A stretch of DNA of 64,000 nt from assembly GCF_900088825.1 (NCBI RefSeq), contig NZ_LT592171.1, positions 1,689,187-1,753,186 of the forward strand, in the 5' to 3' direction. This stretch comes from Thiomonas delicata. GTDB taxonomy: Bacteria > Pseudomonadota > Gammaproteobacteria > Burkholderiales > Burkholderiaceae_C. The first letter of the stretch is position 1. Every line of letters begins with the position of its first letter. The notes under the pieces are model-generated. The model was not told the DNA's origin, made no database searches, and saw only the letters and a program-made list of their open reading frames with translations. Below are positions 27,543-36,597 of this stretch, piece after piece. Made by a program: the position numbers and the translations under genes.

Positions 27543-29233
27543 CACAGCACAAAGCCAGGCGCATGGATGGGATGGGTGATCATCGGCCACAGGACCGGGA
27601 TGTAGACCGCCAGGGTGATGATCAGCGTGACGAGGGTCCAGAATCCGAGCCGGTCGGCGATGCGCACGATGATCGAACCCTGCGGGCCGGCGATGACCTC
27701 GGCGAATGGGATCGCCACCATGGCCTTGGCGTCCTTGCGGCCGAACAGCGTGCCGAAAAACACGATGTAGAACGCCACGGCGCCCAGCATGGCAATGACC
27801 CCGCCGATCCCCACCAGGATCAACGCCGGATGCACGGCGCCATACAGCCGCATGTACTGGTCATGCGGCAGTCCGGAGACCCACGAACGGCGCGGCACGC
27901 CGTCCATCCCGGCCCAGTGGCCACCCAGTCCCCAGGTCATCATGCCGATGAACCACAGCCAGACGGACGCGAGCGCCAGCTTCGGGCTGTAGAGTCTGCG
28001 CCCGGTGAGGTGGGGCAAGAGCCAGAAGCTCACGCCCATGAACACCAGGGTCGTCATCGTCCCCACGGTCAAATGGAAATGGGCCGGTATCCACAAGGTG
28101 TTGTGCACCACGTTGTCGAGCTGCCAGCTGGCGTTGACGATGCCGCCAGCACCGCCGAAGATGAAAGAGACCAGCGCCAGCACCTGCGCCGCCACCGAGG
28201 CATCCTTCCACGGCAGCGCCGTCCACCAACCCATCAGCCCCTTGCCACCGCGGCGGCGCCCGGCGTACTCCAAGCTCAAGGCCACGGTGAAGGCCGTGAT
28301 CAGGCTGGGAATGGCGACCGACAAGGTCAGCGCAGTGACCACTCCCTTGATGACCGGGGCAATGCCGGGGTCCGTGTACTGGTGGTGCGTCCCCACCGGC
28401 ACCGAGAACACCAGCAACAGCAGGAAGGCCAGCCGTGTGAGCGGGTCGGACACCAGCTTGCCGCCGGCTTGCCGCGGCAGCATGGCGTAGATGGTGATGT
28501 AGCCCGGCATCAGCCAGTAATACACGATCGGGTGGCCCGTCCACCAGAACAGCGTGCGCGCCAGCAACGGATCGATGGTGTGGGTCAGCCCCAGCGACCA
28601 GGGATCGAGCAGGAACACCGCCTCCATCGCCGCGCCCAGCGCGGCCAGCAGCCACATGAGCAGGGTGGTGGCGCTCATGAAGGTGACGAGCGGCGTCGGC
28701 TCGCCGGGATGAGCCTTTTTCCAGCGCGCGCGCATCTCCAGCACCACGGCCAGCGGCAGCAGGCTGGCCACCACCACGAGAGTGATGCCGAGGTAGAACC
28801 ACGGGCTGCCCTCGAGCGGCGGGTAGAACGTGTAGAGCACGCTCGAGGAATTGTCGAACATGGCATAGGCGGCCATCAGCGTGCCCAGCAGCATCAGCCC
28901 GTAGGTGAACCAGGCCAGGCCCATCATGGGCTTGAGCTTGAGTTCGCGCGCTGGCAAGTACATCAGCCAGCCCGAGATGGTGAAGAAGGTGAACACGAAG
29001 GCGTTGAGCACGCCATGCAGGGTCAGCCCCTGGTAGTAGGACTTGAGAAAGGGTTGCAGATAGGGATAGAGATCGATGCCGGCGTAGTTCGTGCTCTGCA
29101 GCACGCCGATGGCGATGCCGACCATGAGCGCCAGGAAACCGGTGACCCAGAAGGCCAGCAGCATTTTCTTTTCGCCCGCGATTTCCTGGGTGGTCGGCAC
29201 GGACAAGGCCGTTGGAGACAGGACTGCGCTCAT
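27539..29233 (-). CDS. Haem-copper oxidase subunit I, ba3/B-type
   Basis: A 564-residue catalytic subunit that reduces oxygen. Expected ligands are present: His73 (HGVLNAF, low-spin haem), His234 with Tyr238 (TGHPIVYYW, CuB and the crosslinked tyrosine), His283 and His284 (GTHHQYTDP, CuB), and His385/His387 (PAHFHLTVG, haems). HPIVY in place of HPEVY and the missing K/D-channel residues of A-type enzymes point to the ba3 (B) class, which usually has high oxygen affinity. The ATG at 29233 overlaps the subunit II stop. Confidence 0.92.
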   Translation of the reverse strand: MSAVLSPTALSVPTTQEIAGEKKMLLAFWVTGFLALMVGIAIGVLQSTNYAGIDLYPYLQPFLKSYYQGLTLHGVLNAFVFTFFTISGWLMYLPARELKLKPMMGLAWFTYGLMLLGTLMAAYAMFDNSSSVLYTFYPPLEGSPWFYLGITLVVVASLLPLAVVLEMRARWKKAHPGEPTPLVTFMSATTLLMWLLAALGAAMEAVFLLDPWSLGLTHTIDPLLARTLFWWTGHPIVYYWLMPGYITIYAMLPRQAGGKLVSDPLTRLAFLLLLVFSVPVGTHHQYTDPGIAPVIKGVVTALTLSVAIPSLITAFTVALSLEYAGRRRGGKGLMGWWTALPWKDASVAAQVLALVSFIFGGAGGIVNASWQLDNVVHNTLWIPAHFHLTVGTMTTLVFMGVSFWLLPHLTGRRLYSPKLALASVWLWFIGMMTWGLGGHWAGMDGVPRRSWVSGLPHDQYMRLYGAVHPALILVGIGGVIAMLGAVAFYIVFFGTLFGRKDAKAMVAIPFAEVIAGPQGSIIVRIADRLGFWTLVTLIITLAVYIPVLWPMITHPIHAPGFVLW

Positions 29234-29766
29234 GACTGCTTGCTCCCGGTGATGACGATTTTGCCGATCATGGCCTGGTGGCCGGCCCCGCAATACTCAT
29301 TGCAAATGATGTAGTAGGTGCCGGGCTTGTCGAAGGTGTAGGACACGTGTCCGACCACGCCTGGGATGGCCGTGATGTTGATGCTGGTTCCCTGCACCTC
29401 GAAGCCGTGCAGCACGTCGCCGCTGGTCACGTAAAACTTGACATGCGACCCCGCCGGCAAGGTGATGGGCGTGGCGGTGCCGGGGGTCCAGCTCCATGCC
29501 CGGCCCATTTCGTAAATGTTGTAGCTGTTCGGGCCGGTCTGCTTGATGCCCGAGCCTTGGAAATCGGCCAGGGTCGCCGGTGTGTCGGGGTTGCTGTAGA
29601 ACTGCACCGTCTTCGCCACCAGGCCGTAGTCGTGCACCACGAAATAAACCGTGACGATGAACAGCACCGCAATCATCGCCACCGAAATGAACACCCAGGC
29701 GCGCTCGTGCCGCAGGGCGAGATGATGAAACTTGTCCTCGAATGCGTCATGTGTCGTCGTTGCCAT
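29230..29766 (-). CDS. Cytochrome c oxidase subunit II (CuA), ba3-type
   Basis: A 178-residue protein with one N-terminal membrane helix (about 25-45) and a periplasmic cupredoxin domain. All CuA ligands are visible: His120 (GDVLHGFEV), Cys155, Glu157, Cys159, His163 and Met166 (CNEYCGAGHQAM). It takes electrons from cytochrome c or another soluble donor. Nine bases separate it from the small-subunit gene upstream. Confidence 0.92.
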   Translation of the reverse strand: MATTTHDAFEDKFHHLALRHERAWVFISVAMIAVLFIVTVYFVVHDYGLVAKTVQFYSNPDTPATLADFQGSGIKQTGPNSYNIYEMGRAWSWTPGTATPITLPAGSHVKFYVTSGDVLHGFEVQGTSINITAIPGVVGHVSYTFDKPGTYYIICNEYCGAGHQAMIGKIVITGSKQS

Positions 29767-29775
29767 GTCGACTCC

Positions 29776-29970
29776 TCAGGACCGCAGCGAAAAATACGAT
29801 GCCACCATCGCCCAAAGGCCGATGACGACGACGAACAAGGCCCCGACGATGACCCAGGCGCCGCGGGGACGGGCGAACTGCAGGTCGGGCATCGGCAAGT
29901 CCACTTGCTCCACCGGCCGCCCATCCGCGCCGATCATGGGCAAGGGCACATAGGGAACTTCTTCTTGCAT
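29776..29970 (-). CDS. Small single-helix subunit at the head of the oxidase operon
   Basis: A 64-residue protein with a Pro-rich N-terminal part (VPYVPLPMIGADGRP) and one C-terminal membrane helix (GAWVIVGALFVVVIGLWAMV). An AAGGAG ribosome site is seen before the ATG on the minus strand. Size and position match accessory subunits found with ba3-type oxidases, such as subunit IIa, but the sequence itself is not diagnostic. A longer in-frame start upstream is unlikely because the added residues look non-coding. Confidence 0.65.
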   Translation of the reverse strand: MQEEVPYVPLPMIGADGRPVEQVDLPMPDLQFARPRGAWVIVGALFVVVIGLWAMVASYFSLRS

Positions 29971-30046
29971 GGGTTTTCTCCTTGGGGTGTGTCGGGTTCG
30001 CGCTGCGCTTCGCGGCATCAAGCGCGCTCCATGAATATAAGCAGCC

Positions 30047-30109
30047 ACGGATACAGCGCCTTGCGCAAGGTCACATGCCAGTGGCTCGATATGTGAACGG
30101 TGTATCCGT
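30047..30109. promoter_or_regulatory. Nested dyads upstream of the oxidase operon
   Basis: ACGGATACA (30047-30055) and TGTATCCGT (30101-30109) are perfect inverted nine-base arms 54 bp apart centre to centre. Between them lie the palindrome CCTTGCGCAAGG (30059-30070) and the pair TCACAT (30071-30076) / ATGTGA (30091-30096). On the minus strand TATATT follows toward the oxidase genes at about 30036-30041. This looks like a multi-site control region; the binding protein is unknown. Confidence 0.5.
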
Positions 30110-30127
30110 TTGTTTCCGTATGGCGCT

Positions 30128-30580
30128 TCAATAGCCATAGGCCAGCAGCGCGCCGAGCAGCGGCACGACCACCATCACATGGGCCTGCCACATCAGCCAC
30201 ACACGCTGGGCGCGGATGTCCTCGGCGTCCGGGAAAAAATCGTCCTGCACCCGCCGGAGGTTCCAGCGGCGCAAGGTCCGGGTCTGAGGCAAGGCCATGG
30301 CCACCATCACGGCGAACAGCACCACCTTGCCCCAAAGCAAGGGATTGCCGGCATACCAGGCCCAACCCTTGACACCCCACGCCATGCGCGCCACGCCCGT
30401 GGCCAGCACGGCGGCAAAACTCGCCCACAGCCACAGGTCCAGGGTCATGAGCCGGTCCAGCACGCTCTTGCGCCCGGCGATCACGTCGACGCGCATCAGC
30501 GCGGTCTTGGCGGTGAGAAAGACCGCCAGCAGCAGGATGGCGGAGATATGGGCGTAGGCGAGCAGGGATTCGAGCAGCAT
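30128..30580 (-). CDS. DUF2214-family membrane protein
   Basis: A 150-residue protein with four hydrophobic segments and the family pattern AYAHISAILLLAVFLTAKTAL at the start (starting at about residue 8) and GNPLLWGKVVLFAVMVAMAL in the middle. The function of DUF2214 proteins is unknown; conserved histidines near the membrane (such as AYAH and QAHVM) suggest a haem or redox role, though this is only inference. It lies between the ferredoxin gene and the oxidase operon on the same strand. Confidence 0.7.
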   Translation of the reverse strand: MLLESLLAYAHISAILLLAVFLTAKTALMRVDVIAGRKSVLDRLMTLDLWLWASFAAVLATGVARMAWGVKGWAWYAGNPLLWGKVVLFAVMVAMALPQTRTLRRWNLRRVQDDFFPDAEDIRAQRVWLMWQAHVMVVVPLLGALLAYGY

Positions 30581-30669
30581 GGAAACTCCGGATCAGGATG
30601 AAAACCGCCAACCGCCCCGGATTCGAAGGCGAGGACGGGGCAGCGCCAAGACTGTGCCAAGTTGCGCGG

Positions 30670-31005
30670 TCAGCGCGGCGGGTCGCGCTCCAGCAGATGC
30701 CGCTTGTGCCGCACCTCGGCCCATGCCGCGGCATCCGCCGGCGCGGCCTTGACCCGCGTGATCGCCGGCCAACTGCGCGCCAGGTCGGCGTTGTGCGCGA
30801 TGAACGCCTGCTGCTCGGCCGGGACCTCGTGCTCGGGATAGATGGCCTCCACGGGGCACTCCGGCACGCACAGATTGCAGTCGATGCACTCGCGCGGATC
30901 GATCACCAGCATGTTCGCGCCCTCGCGGAACGCATCCACGGGGCAAACGGCCACGCAGTCGGTGTACTTGCACTGGATGCAAGCTTCGGTGACCACGAAT
31001 GTCAT
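30670..31005 (-). CDS. fdxA: 7Fe ferredoxin ([3Fe-4S][4Fe-4S], FdxA type)
   Basis: A 111-residue ferredoxin. The two cluster motifs are [14 protein letters not shown] near the N-terminus and [12 protein letters not shown] around residues 40-51, followed by the long C-terminal tail usual for FdxA of proteobacteria. It acts as a soluble electron carrier. It starts one base after the nnrS stop on the minus strand, so truncated haemoglobin, NnrS and ferredoxin form one operon; the ferredoxin might supply reductant to the globin, which is inference. Confidence 0.9.
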   Translation of the reverse strand: MTFVVTEACIQCKYTDCVAVCPVDAFREGANMLVIDPRECIDCNLCVPECPVEAIYPEHEVPAEQQAFIAHNADLARSWPAITRVKAAPADAAAWAEVRHKRHLLERDPPR

Positions 31006-31006
31006 G

Positions 31007-32245
31007 TCAACCTCGCGCTGGACCCCGCTTGCCCGCGATGCCGGCTGCCGGCGCGCGGTCGGCGCGGGGGCGCACCAGCCAGGGGAGGTAGCGCAGCACG
31101 AACACCCAGCAAGCCAGCGTCCACAGCACGGCGGACGCCTGCAAGGCCGCGACCTGCGCCGGCCATGGCACGAAAGCCAAGAGGCGTAGCAGCGCGGCGG
31201 CCAGCAGCAGCCCGTAGCTCAGCAGGGACCAGCGGTCCAGGCGCAACGCCCGCCCCAGGTGGCCCAGGGACGTGCGGGTGACCATGCCGATGATCAGCAC
31301 CGCGAAGCCGCAAACGGCGAGGAGGTGGATCCAGAGCGAGTCGGGAACGGGTGCGCCGAGCGCCTGCGCCCCGCGCGCCGCCAGGCCGCCGGCCAGCCCG
31401 GCATAGCCGAGATCCAAAATCCACAGCAGCGGCTGGTGCAGCACGCGCCAGGGTTTCCAGCGCCACAGATGGGTCAGCATGATGCCGGCCGAGCCCAGCA
31501 GCGCCAGCCCCTCGAGCGCGGGCCAGCGGCCCAGCATTTGCAGGCCCGCGGCCAGCACCAGCAGCGCGAGGTTGACCACACCGCTGGCCGCGGCCACGTT
31601 CAATTGCAGCCCCGGCACGGCGCGCATGGCGAAGAACGGAATCACGCGACGGCCGATCAGCGCGGCCACCACGGCCATCAGCAGCAGGCCGGCATGCAGA
31701 GCCCGCCAGAGCTCGGGAAACGCCGCGCTCCGCGCAGCCCACAGGAAGGCCGCGTCGGACGCGCCCAGACCCAGCAACAGCAAGGGCACGCCGAGGTTGC
31801 GCCGGTTGCGTGTCTTCAGGATGGGCCAGGCGCAGGCCACGGCGGCGACAGCGAAAAACGCCACGTCGAGCACCGCCGCGGGTTCGAACCACGGGCCGCC
31901 GGCAAGCAGCCCTGCGCGCGCCAGCAGCCAGACCAAGCACAGGGCGGCGAGCGGCCCGCCGCGCAGCGTCGGCAGACCCGTCCAGTTCGGAACGGCGGTG
32001 AGCAGGAAGCCGACCGCGATGGTCGCCACGAAGCCCCACAGCATCTCGTGCGCGTGCCAGAGCACGCCGGCAAGCGGAGCGTGCGCCAGGCCGGGGGCGA
32101 ACACCCAGATCATCACGACCACGCCGGCCCAGGCCATGCCCAGCGCGTACAACGGGCGAAAACCCAGTTCGAAGGTGGCGGCAAAGGACGGCGCGGGAAG
32201 CGCAGCGCCCGCAGGCTCCTCGATGCGCAGGAGTTCAACCGGCAT
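31007..32245 (-). CDS. nnrS: NnrS-family haem-copper membrane protein
   Basis: A 412-residue polytopic protein (about 12 segments) of the NnrS family, linked with nitric oxide tolerance in denitrifiers and pathogens. Conserved stretches include [20 protein letters not shown], starting near residue 62, and [15 protein letters not shown], whose histidines and aromatic residues are family features. Its ATG overlaps the end of the truncated haemoglobin gene by 11 bases. An NsrR-type repressor lies two genes upstream, consistent with NO control. Confidence 0.9.
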   Translation of the reverse strand: MPVELLRIEEPAGAALPAPSFAATFELGFRPLYALGMAWAGVVVMIWVFAPGLAHAPLAGVLWHAHEMLWGFVATIAVGFLLTAVPNWTGLPTLRGGPLAALCLVWLLARAGLLAGGPWFEPAAVLDVAFFAVAAVACAWPILKTRNRRNLGVPLLLLGLGASDAAFLWAARSAAFPELWRALHAGLLLMAVVAALIGRRVIPFFAMRAVPGLQLNVAAASGVVNLALLVLAAGLQMLGRWPALEGLALLGSAGIMLTHLWRWKPWRVLHQPLLWILDLGYAGLAGGLAARGAQALGAPVPDSLWIHLLAVCGFAVLIIGMVTRTSLGHLGRALRLDRWSLLSYGLLLAAALLRLLAFVPWPAQVAALQASAVLWTLACWVFVLRYLPWLVRPRADRAPAAGIAGKRGPARG

Positions 32246-32654
32246 GTTGCGCCCCCTGCAAATCGTGCGCCAGGACCTGCGGGCGGTTGGCCATTTGCCA
32301 GCCCAGCCACAAGCTTTGCGCGATGCGCCCCGCGAGTTGGTCGGCGCGCGCCTTCATCGCCGGTTGGCACACCGCCTGCGTCGTCGCCTGAAACAAGGCC
32401 AGCCAGCGCTCGAACAACTCGGGCTCGAGTTCTGGCAAGGCTTGGTGCGCCGGCATCGGCGTGCCGCTGTAGCGCCCGGCCCCCAGCAGGACCGAGGACC
32501 AGAAGTCCACCATCTTCGCCAGATGCGCGGACCAATCCGCGATGTGCGCGTCGAACACCGGACCGAGTCTTTCGTCTTGCCGCACGCGACCGTAGAACGC
32601 GTGCACCATGCGGGCGATGTCGTCTTCGCTGCACTGTGCGGGGTCGAGTCTCAT
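32235..32654 (-). CDS. Group III truncated haemoglobin
   Basis: A 139-residue globin of group III (P). The haem-proximal histidine is probably that in PMPAHQAL near residue 68; conserved features include YGRVRQDERLGPVF near the N-terminus and MVDFWSSVLLG. Group III globins are known to be induced by NO or low oxygen in several bacteria. It is the first gene of the globin-nnrS-fdxA operon and has a strong dyad in its promoter region. Confidence 0.88.
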   Translation of the reverse strand: MRLDPAQCSEDDIARMVHAFYGRVRQDERLGPVFDAHIADWSAHLAKMVDFWSSVLLGAGRYSGTPMPAHQALPELEPELFERWLALFQATTQAVCQPAMKARADQLAGRIAQSLWLGWQMANRPQVLAHDLQGAQHAG

Positions 32655-32692
32655 GGCTTGCTGTTCCTTCTGCCGCCTGTCGTGCGGCTTTA

Positions 32693-32715
32693 ATGATTCA
32701 TTTGTTATGAATCAT
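32693..32715. promoter_or_regulatory. Perfect dyad, likely NsrR-type operator
   Basis: ATGATTCA (32693-32700) and TGAATCAT (32708-32715) are perfect eight-base arms with a seven-base AT-rich spacer, about 40-60 bases before the globin start. Arm style and position fit an Rrf2/NsrR operator, and an NsrR-like gene is adjacent. The match to the published NsrR consensus is partial. Confidence 0.55.
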
Positions 32716-32767
32716 ATATCCCGCCACGCATGCCGGCAAACCCACGCGGCCGCAACGGGCACTGCAA

Positions 32768-33247
32768 CTACGGCGTGCCGGCCATGCGGTTCGTCTTGCC
32801 TTTCGGCTTGACAAAGGCGATCGTCTGCATGCCGCCGGCTGCCGAGCGATCCGACACCAGATCAGCCAGTGTCATGCCGTCGAGCGTCTGGAAAAATGCA
32901 TCCAGCGCGGCATGCAGGCCCCGCGCCAGGCGGCAATTCGGGGTGAGCACGCAGGCGTCGCGCGAGCGGTCGAAGCATTCCACCAGGCTGAAATCCTCCT
33001 CCGTGCTGCGCAGCACGGCGCCGATGCTGATCTGCCGCGGCGGACTGGCGAGGCGGATGCCGCCGGCGCGACCGCGCACCGACTGCAAAAACCCCACCGA
33101 GGCGAGATGAAACACGACCTTGGTGAGGTGACTGCGCGAAATGCCGTGAAAAGTGGCCAACTCGGTGATGGTGACGAGCCGATCGGCATGCTCGGCGGCG
33201 TACATCAGCACGCGCAAGGCGTAGTCGGAAAACTGGGTCAGGCGCAT
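32768..33247 (-). CDS. nsrR: Rrf2-family NO-sensing repressor, NsrR-like
   Basis: A 159-residue winged-helix regulator. The N-terminus MRLTQFSDYALRVLMYAA and HGISRSHLTKVVFHLA are typical of NsrR; the cluster cysteines Cys91, Cys99 and Cys105 (CFDRSRDACVLTPNC) fit the [Fe-S] ligand spacing of NsrR. NsrR represses NO-detoxification genes until NO destroys its cluster. The gene lies next to globin/nnrS/fdxA on the same strand, with its likely operator before the globin gene. Confidence 0.88.
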   Translation of the reverse strand: MRLTQFSDYALRVLMYAAEHADRLVTITELATFHGISRSHLTKVVFHLASVGFLQSVRGRAGGIRLASPPRQISIGAVLRSTEEDFSLVECFDRSRDACVLTPNCRLARGLHAALDAFFQTLDGMTLADLVSDRSAAGGMQTIAFVKPKGKTNRMAGTP

Positions 33248-33358
33248 GGTGGCTTGAACACAAACGCAAATGAGCGTCGAATGCGGCATTGTCCATCCAA
33301 ACCCACACGCCATGCCGCGCCGCGACCGCAGCCCGGGATGGCCTGGCCACATCGACCC

Positions 33359-34432
33359 ATGACCCCCGTGCAAAACGACCGCCAGCAATTCGCCAGCGAC
33401 AACCTCGCCGGCATCTGCCCCGAGGCCCTGCAATCCCTGCTCGACGCCAACGCCAGCGGCCACCAGCCCGCCTATGGCGACGATGTCTGGACGCAGAAAT
33501 CGACGGACATGATCCGCGAGCTGTTCCAGACCGATTGCGACGTGTACTACGTGTTCAACGGCACCGCCGCGAATTCGCTGGCGCTGGCGTCCATGTGCCA
33601 GAGCTACCACAGCGTGATCTGCTCGCCGGTGGCGCATATCGAGACCGACGAGTGCGGCGGACCCGAGTTCTTCTCCAACGGCTCCAAGCTGCTGGTGGGG
33701 GAAGACGAAAGCCCGGCGGCGCGCCTGGGCAAACTCACGCCCGACGCCGTGGAGCACCTCGTCACCAAGCGGCGCGACATCCACTATCCCAAGCCCAAGG
33801 TGGTGTCGATCACCCAGGCCACCGAGCTGGGCACGGTCTACACCGTGGAGGAGGTGCGCGCCATCGCCGCCATCGCCAAGCGGCGCCATCTCAAGGTGCA
33901 TATGGACGGCGCGCGCTTCGCCAACGCGGTGGCCGCGCTCGACGTGCATCCGTCCGAGGTCACCTGGCGCGCCGGGGTCGACGTGCTGTGCTTCGGCGGC
34001 ACCAAGAACGGCCTGCCGATGGGCGAGGCGGTGGTGTTCTTCGACCGCGAACTCTCCGCCGACTTCGCCTGGCGCGTGAAGCAAGCCGGTCAGCTGGCCT
34101 CCAAGATGCGCTTCATCTCCGCGCCCTGGGTCGGCATGCTCGATGGCGACACCTGGCTGCGCAACGCCCGCCACGCCAACGCCATGGCGCAGCGCCTGCA
34201 CCAGGCCATCCACGCCCTGCCCGGCGTGCGCGTGCTGCACCCGCCGCAGGCCAATTCGGTGTTCGTGCAGTTGCCCGCCGCGGCCATCGCCCGGCTGCAC
34301 GCGGCGGGCTGGCTGTTCTACGAGTTCATCGCCGGCGGCGGTTGCAGGCTGATGTGCGCCTGGGACACCCAGCCGGAAACCGTGGACGCTTTCGCCGCCG
34401 ATCTCGCCGGGGTGTGCGCTCAGGCCGCCTGA
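33359..34432 (+). CDS. Low-specificity L-threonine aldolase
   Basis: A 357-residue PLP enzyme that splits threonine or allo-threonine to glycine and acetaldehyde. The cofactor lysine is in [15 protein letters not shown] around residues 217-231; [14 protein letters not shown] carries the Asp that pairs with the pyridine nitrogen. The ATG at 33359 begins just upstream of the conserved [14 protein letters not shown]. It is followed 59 bases later by serine dehydratase on the same strand; both act in amino-acid breakdown to glycine or pyruvate. Confidence 0.9.
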   Translation: MTPVQNDRQQFASDNLAGICPEALQSLLDANASGHQPAYGDDVWTQKSTDMIRELFQTDCDVYYVFNGTAANSLALASMCQSYHSVICSPVAHIETDECGGPEFFSNGSKLLVGEDESPAARLGKLTPDAVEHLVTKRRDIHYPKPKVVSITQATELGTVYTVEEVRAIAAIAKRRHLKVHMDGARFANAVAALDVHPSEVTWRAGVDVLCFGGTKNGLPMGEAVVFFDRELSADFAWRVKQAGQLASKMRFISAPWVGMLDGDTWLRNARHANAMAQRLHQAIHALPGVRVLHPPQANSVFVQLPAAAIARLHAAGWLFYEFIAGGGCRLMCAWDTQPETVDAFAADLAGVCAQAA

Positions 34433-34491
34433 GCCCCCGGCATCGCCGCGCAACCGCGGCCCACCGACACATCCAACCCGAAGCAAAATCC

Positions 34492-35883
34492 ATGGCCGTT
34501 TCCGTCTTCGACCTGTTCAAGATCGGCATCGGCCCGTCGAGCTCCCACACCGTGGGACCGATGCGGGCCGCGCGCCTGTTCGCGCTCGGACTGCAGCAGC
34601 AGGGCCTGCTCGATGCGACCTCCCGCGTGCAATGCCGGCTGTACGGCTCGCTGGCGGCAACCGGCAAGGGCCATGGCAGCGACAAGGCCGTGATCCTCGG
34701 CCTGCTCGGCGAAGAGCCCGACCATGTGGACGTGGACACCATCCCCGCCCGCATCGACGCGGTCAGGTGCGACCGGTGCCTGACCCTGCTGGGCAGCCAC
34801 AAGCTGGACTTCGACCCGGGCGCCGATCTGCTGTTCATGCGCGGCAACCCCCTGCCGCTGCACCCCAACGGCATGCGCTTCACCGCGTTCGACGCCCAGG
34901 GCGCAACCCTCGCCGAGCGCAGCTACTACTCGGTCGGCGGCGGTTTCATCGTCAGCGAGCAACTCGCGGCCGACGGCTCGCGCCACGCCACCATCGCACC
35001 GGACACCACCATCCTGCCGCTGCCCTTCCACAGCGGCGCCGAACTGCTTGCGGTGGCCGAGCAGCATCGATGCAGCATCGCCGACGTCATGCGCATCAAC
35101 GAGCGGCATTGGCGCCGCGATGCGGAGATCGACGCCGGCCTGCTGCGCATCTGGCACGCCATGCAGTCCTGCGCCTCGCGCGGCTGCCGCACCGAGGGCC
35201 AGCTTCCCGGCGGTTTTCGCGTCCAGCGCCGCGCTCCAGAACTGTTCCGCGCCCTGTACGGCAAGCCTGCCGCCAGCCCGCTCGACCCGCTGCGCGCGCT
35301 CGACTGGGTCAACCTCTGGGCGCTGGCCGTAAACGAGGAAAACGCCGCGGGCGGGCGCGTGGTCACCGCACCGACCAACGGCGCCGCCGGCATCGTGCCC
35401 GCTGTCTTGCATTACTACACGCGCCTCACGCCCGAGGCCGACGACCAGGGCGTGATGGACTTCCTGCTCACGGCGGGCGCGATCGGCCTGCTGTACAAGG
35501 AAAACGCCTCCATCTCCGGCGCCGAAGTGGGCTGTCAGGGCGAGGTCGGCGTGGCCTGCAGCATGGCCGCCGGCGCGCTGTGCGCCGTGCTCGGCGGCAG
35601 CCCGGCCCAGGTCGAGAACGCCGCCGAGATCGGCATGGAACATCACCTCGGCCTGACCTGCGATCCGGTCGGCGGACTGGTGCAGATCCCCTGCATCGAA
35701 CGCAACGCGATGGGCGCGGTGCAGGCCATCAATGCCGCGCGCATGGCTTTGCGCGGCAACGGCCATCACGCCGTTTCGCTGGACAAGGTCATCAAGACCA
35801 TGCGCGAAACCGGCGCCGACATGCAGGCCAAATACAAGGAAACCGCGCGTGGCGGGCTGGCGGTGAACATCATCGAATGCTGA
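34492..35883 (+). CDS. sdaA: L-serine ammonia-lyase (iron-sulfur)
   Basis: A 463-residue single-chain [4Fe-4S] L-serine dehydratase giving pyruvate and ammonia. The N-terminal beta domain begins [20 protein letters not shown]; the alpha domain holds [20 protein letters not shown] with cluster cysteines and [13 protein letters not shown]. Length is typical. It probably shares a transcript with the threonine aldolase gene. Confidence 0.93.
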   Translation: MAVSVFDLFKIGIGPSSSHTVGPMRAARLFALGLQQQGLLDATSRVQCRLYGSLAATGKGHGSDKAVILGLLGEEPDHVDVDTIPARIDAVRCDRCLTLLGSHKLDFDPGADLLFMRGNPLPLHPNGMRFTAFDAQGATLAERSYYSVGGGFIVSEQLAADGSRHATIAPDTTILPLPFHSGAELLAVAEQHRCSIADVMRINERHWRRDAEIDAGLLRIWHAMQSCASRGCRTEGQLPGGFRVQRRAPELFRALYGKPAASPLDPLRALDWVNLWALAVNEENAAGGRVVTAPTNGAAGIVPAVLHYYTRLTPEADDQGVMDFLLTAGAIGLLYKENASISGAEVGCQGEVGVACSMAAGALCAVLGGSPAQVENAAEIGMEHHLGLTCDPVGGLVQIPCIERNAMGAVQAINAARMALRGNGHHAVSLDKVIKTMRETGADMQAKYKETARGGLAVNIIEC

Positions 35884-35964
35884 GAACCGCCGCGTCGCCG
35901 GCACGCCGACCTTAAGTCTGGCTTCAGGAACCCGCCGCGGCGCAGGCGGAACCAAGGAACGTCG

Positions 35965-35998
35965 GGCCGGCATGCCCATGACGAGCGCCATGCCGGCC
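35965..35998 (+). terminator. Hairpin downstream of sdaA
   Basis: GGCCGGCATG (35965-35974) and CATGCCGGCC (35989-35998) make a ten-base stem with a 14-base loop in the gap after sdaA. No T-tract follows, so a factor-dependent terminator or repeat element is possible. Confidence 0.35.
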
Positions 35999-36039
35999 GG
36001 CGCATTGCGTTACGTTCCACTCGACATTGGAGGTTCATC

Positions 36040-36537
36040 ATGCGAAAAGCTTCAGCCCTTGTCGCCGCCGCAGCCGCCTTCATGCCCGCGCTGGCGCTGG
36101 CGGCGCAACCCCTTCTGATCCAAGTTGGCGGCCATGCCGTTCCCATGCACGAAACCGTGAAGGTCGTCCAGGGACCGAACGGCGCCATGAAGGTCAGCAC
36201 CTGGCAATGGCAAAGCCCACAGGGTCATGAACGCATCGTGATCCAGCGCAGCGAAGGCGGCGCACCACCCGCCTGGGCGATACGGCAGATGCGAGACCTG
36301 CAATTGCAGATGCAAGGGATGCAGCACCTGCAGCAGGTCATGGCGCGGATGAGCGAACAGGCCTTGCTGCCGCTGCAAACCCTGCAGACTCTGGCGATTC
36401 AACCGCCATGGGCCATGCCTCCGCTGTTGCCGGCCATGGTGATCGTCGCGCCACAACAGATCGCCCCGACCCAGCCCGCGACAACGGCGCACCGGGCGGC
36501 CCCGCCGTTGCCACGCAAGCCAGCGGTGAAAGTCTGA
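36040..36537 (+). CDS. Exported hypothetical protein, Gln/Met/Pro-rich
   Basis: A 165-residue protein with a clear signal peptide (MRKASALVAAAAAFMPALALAAQ, cleavage near residue 22; longer stretch not quoted further). A good ribosome site, GGAGG, precedes the ATG. The mature part has a beta-rich first half and a Gln/Met-rich helical part (MRDLQLQMQGMQHLQQVMAR), then a Pro-rich tail. I do not recognise a family. The Met/Gln-rich helix might bind metal or form a coiled coil, which is speculation. It stands alone between sdaA and a convergent gene. Confidence 0.6.
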   Translation: MRKASALVAAAAAFMPALALAAQPLLIQVGGHAVPMHETVKVVQGPNGAMKVSTWQWQSPQGHERIVIQRSEGGAPPAWAIRQMRDLQLQMQGMQHLQQVMARMSEQALLPLQTLQTLAIQPPWAMPPLLPAMVIVAPQQIAPTQPATTAHRAAPPLPRKPAVKV

Positions 36538-36552
36538 ATTCGCGCGCGGTCA

Positions 36553-36568
36553 GCCCGCCACGGCGGGC
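36553..36568. terminator. Short GC hairpin between convergent genes
   Basis: GCCCGCC (36553-36559) and GGCGGGC (36562-36568) face each other with a two-base spacer between the exported hypothetical gene and the DUF1624 gene on the other strand. A bidirectional terminator is likely. Confidence 0.45.
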
Positions 36569-36597
36569 CGCTTGATCGTCGATTGGTCCGCCGTGGC

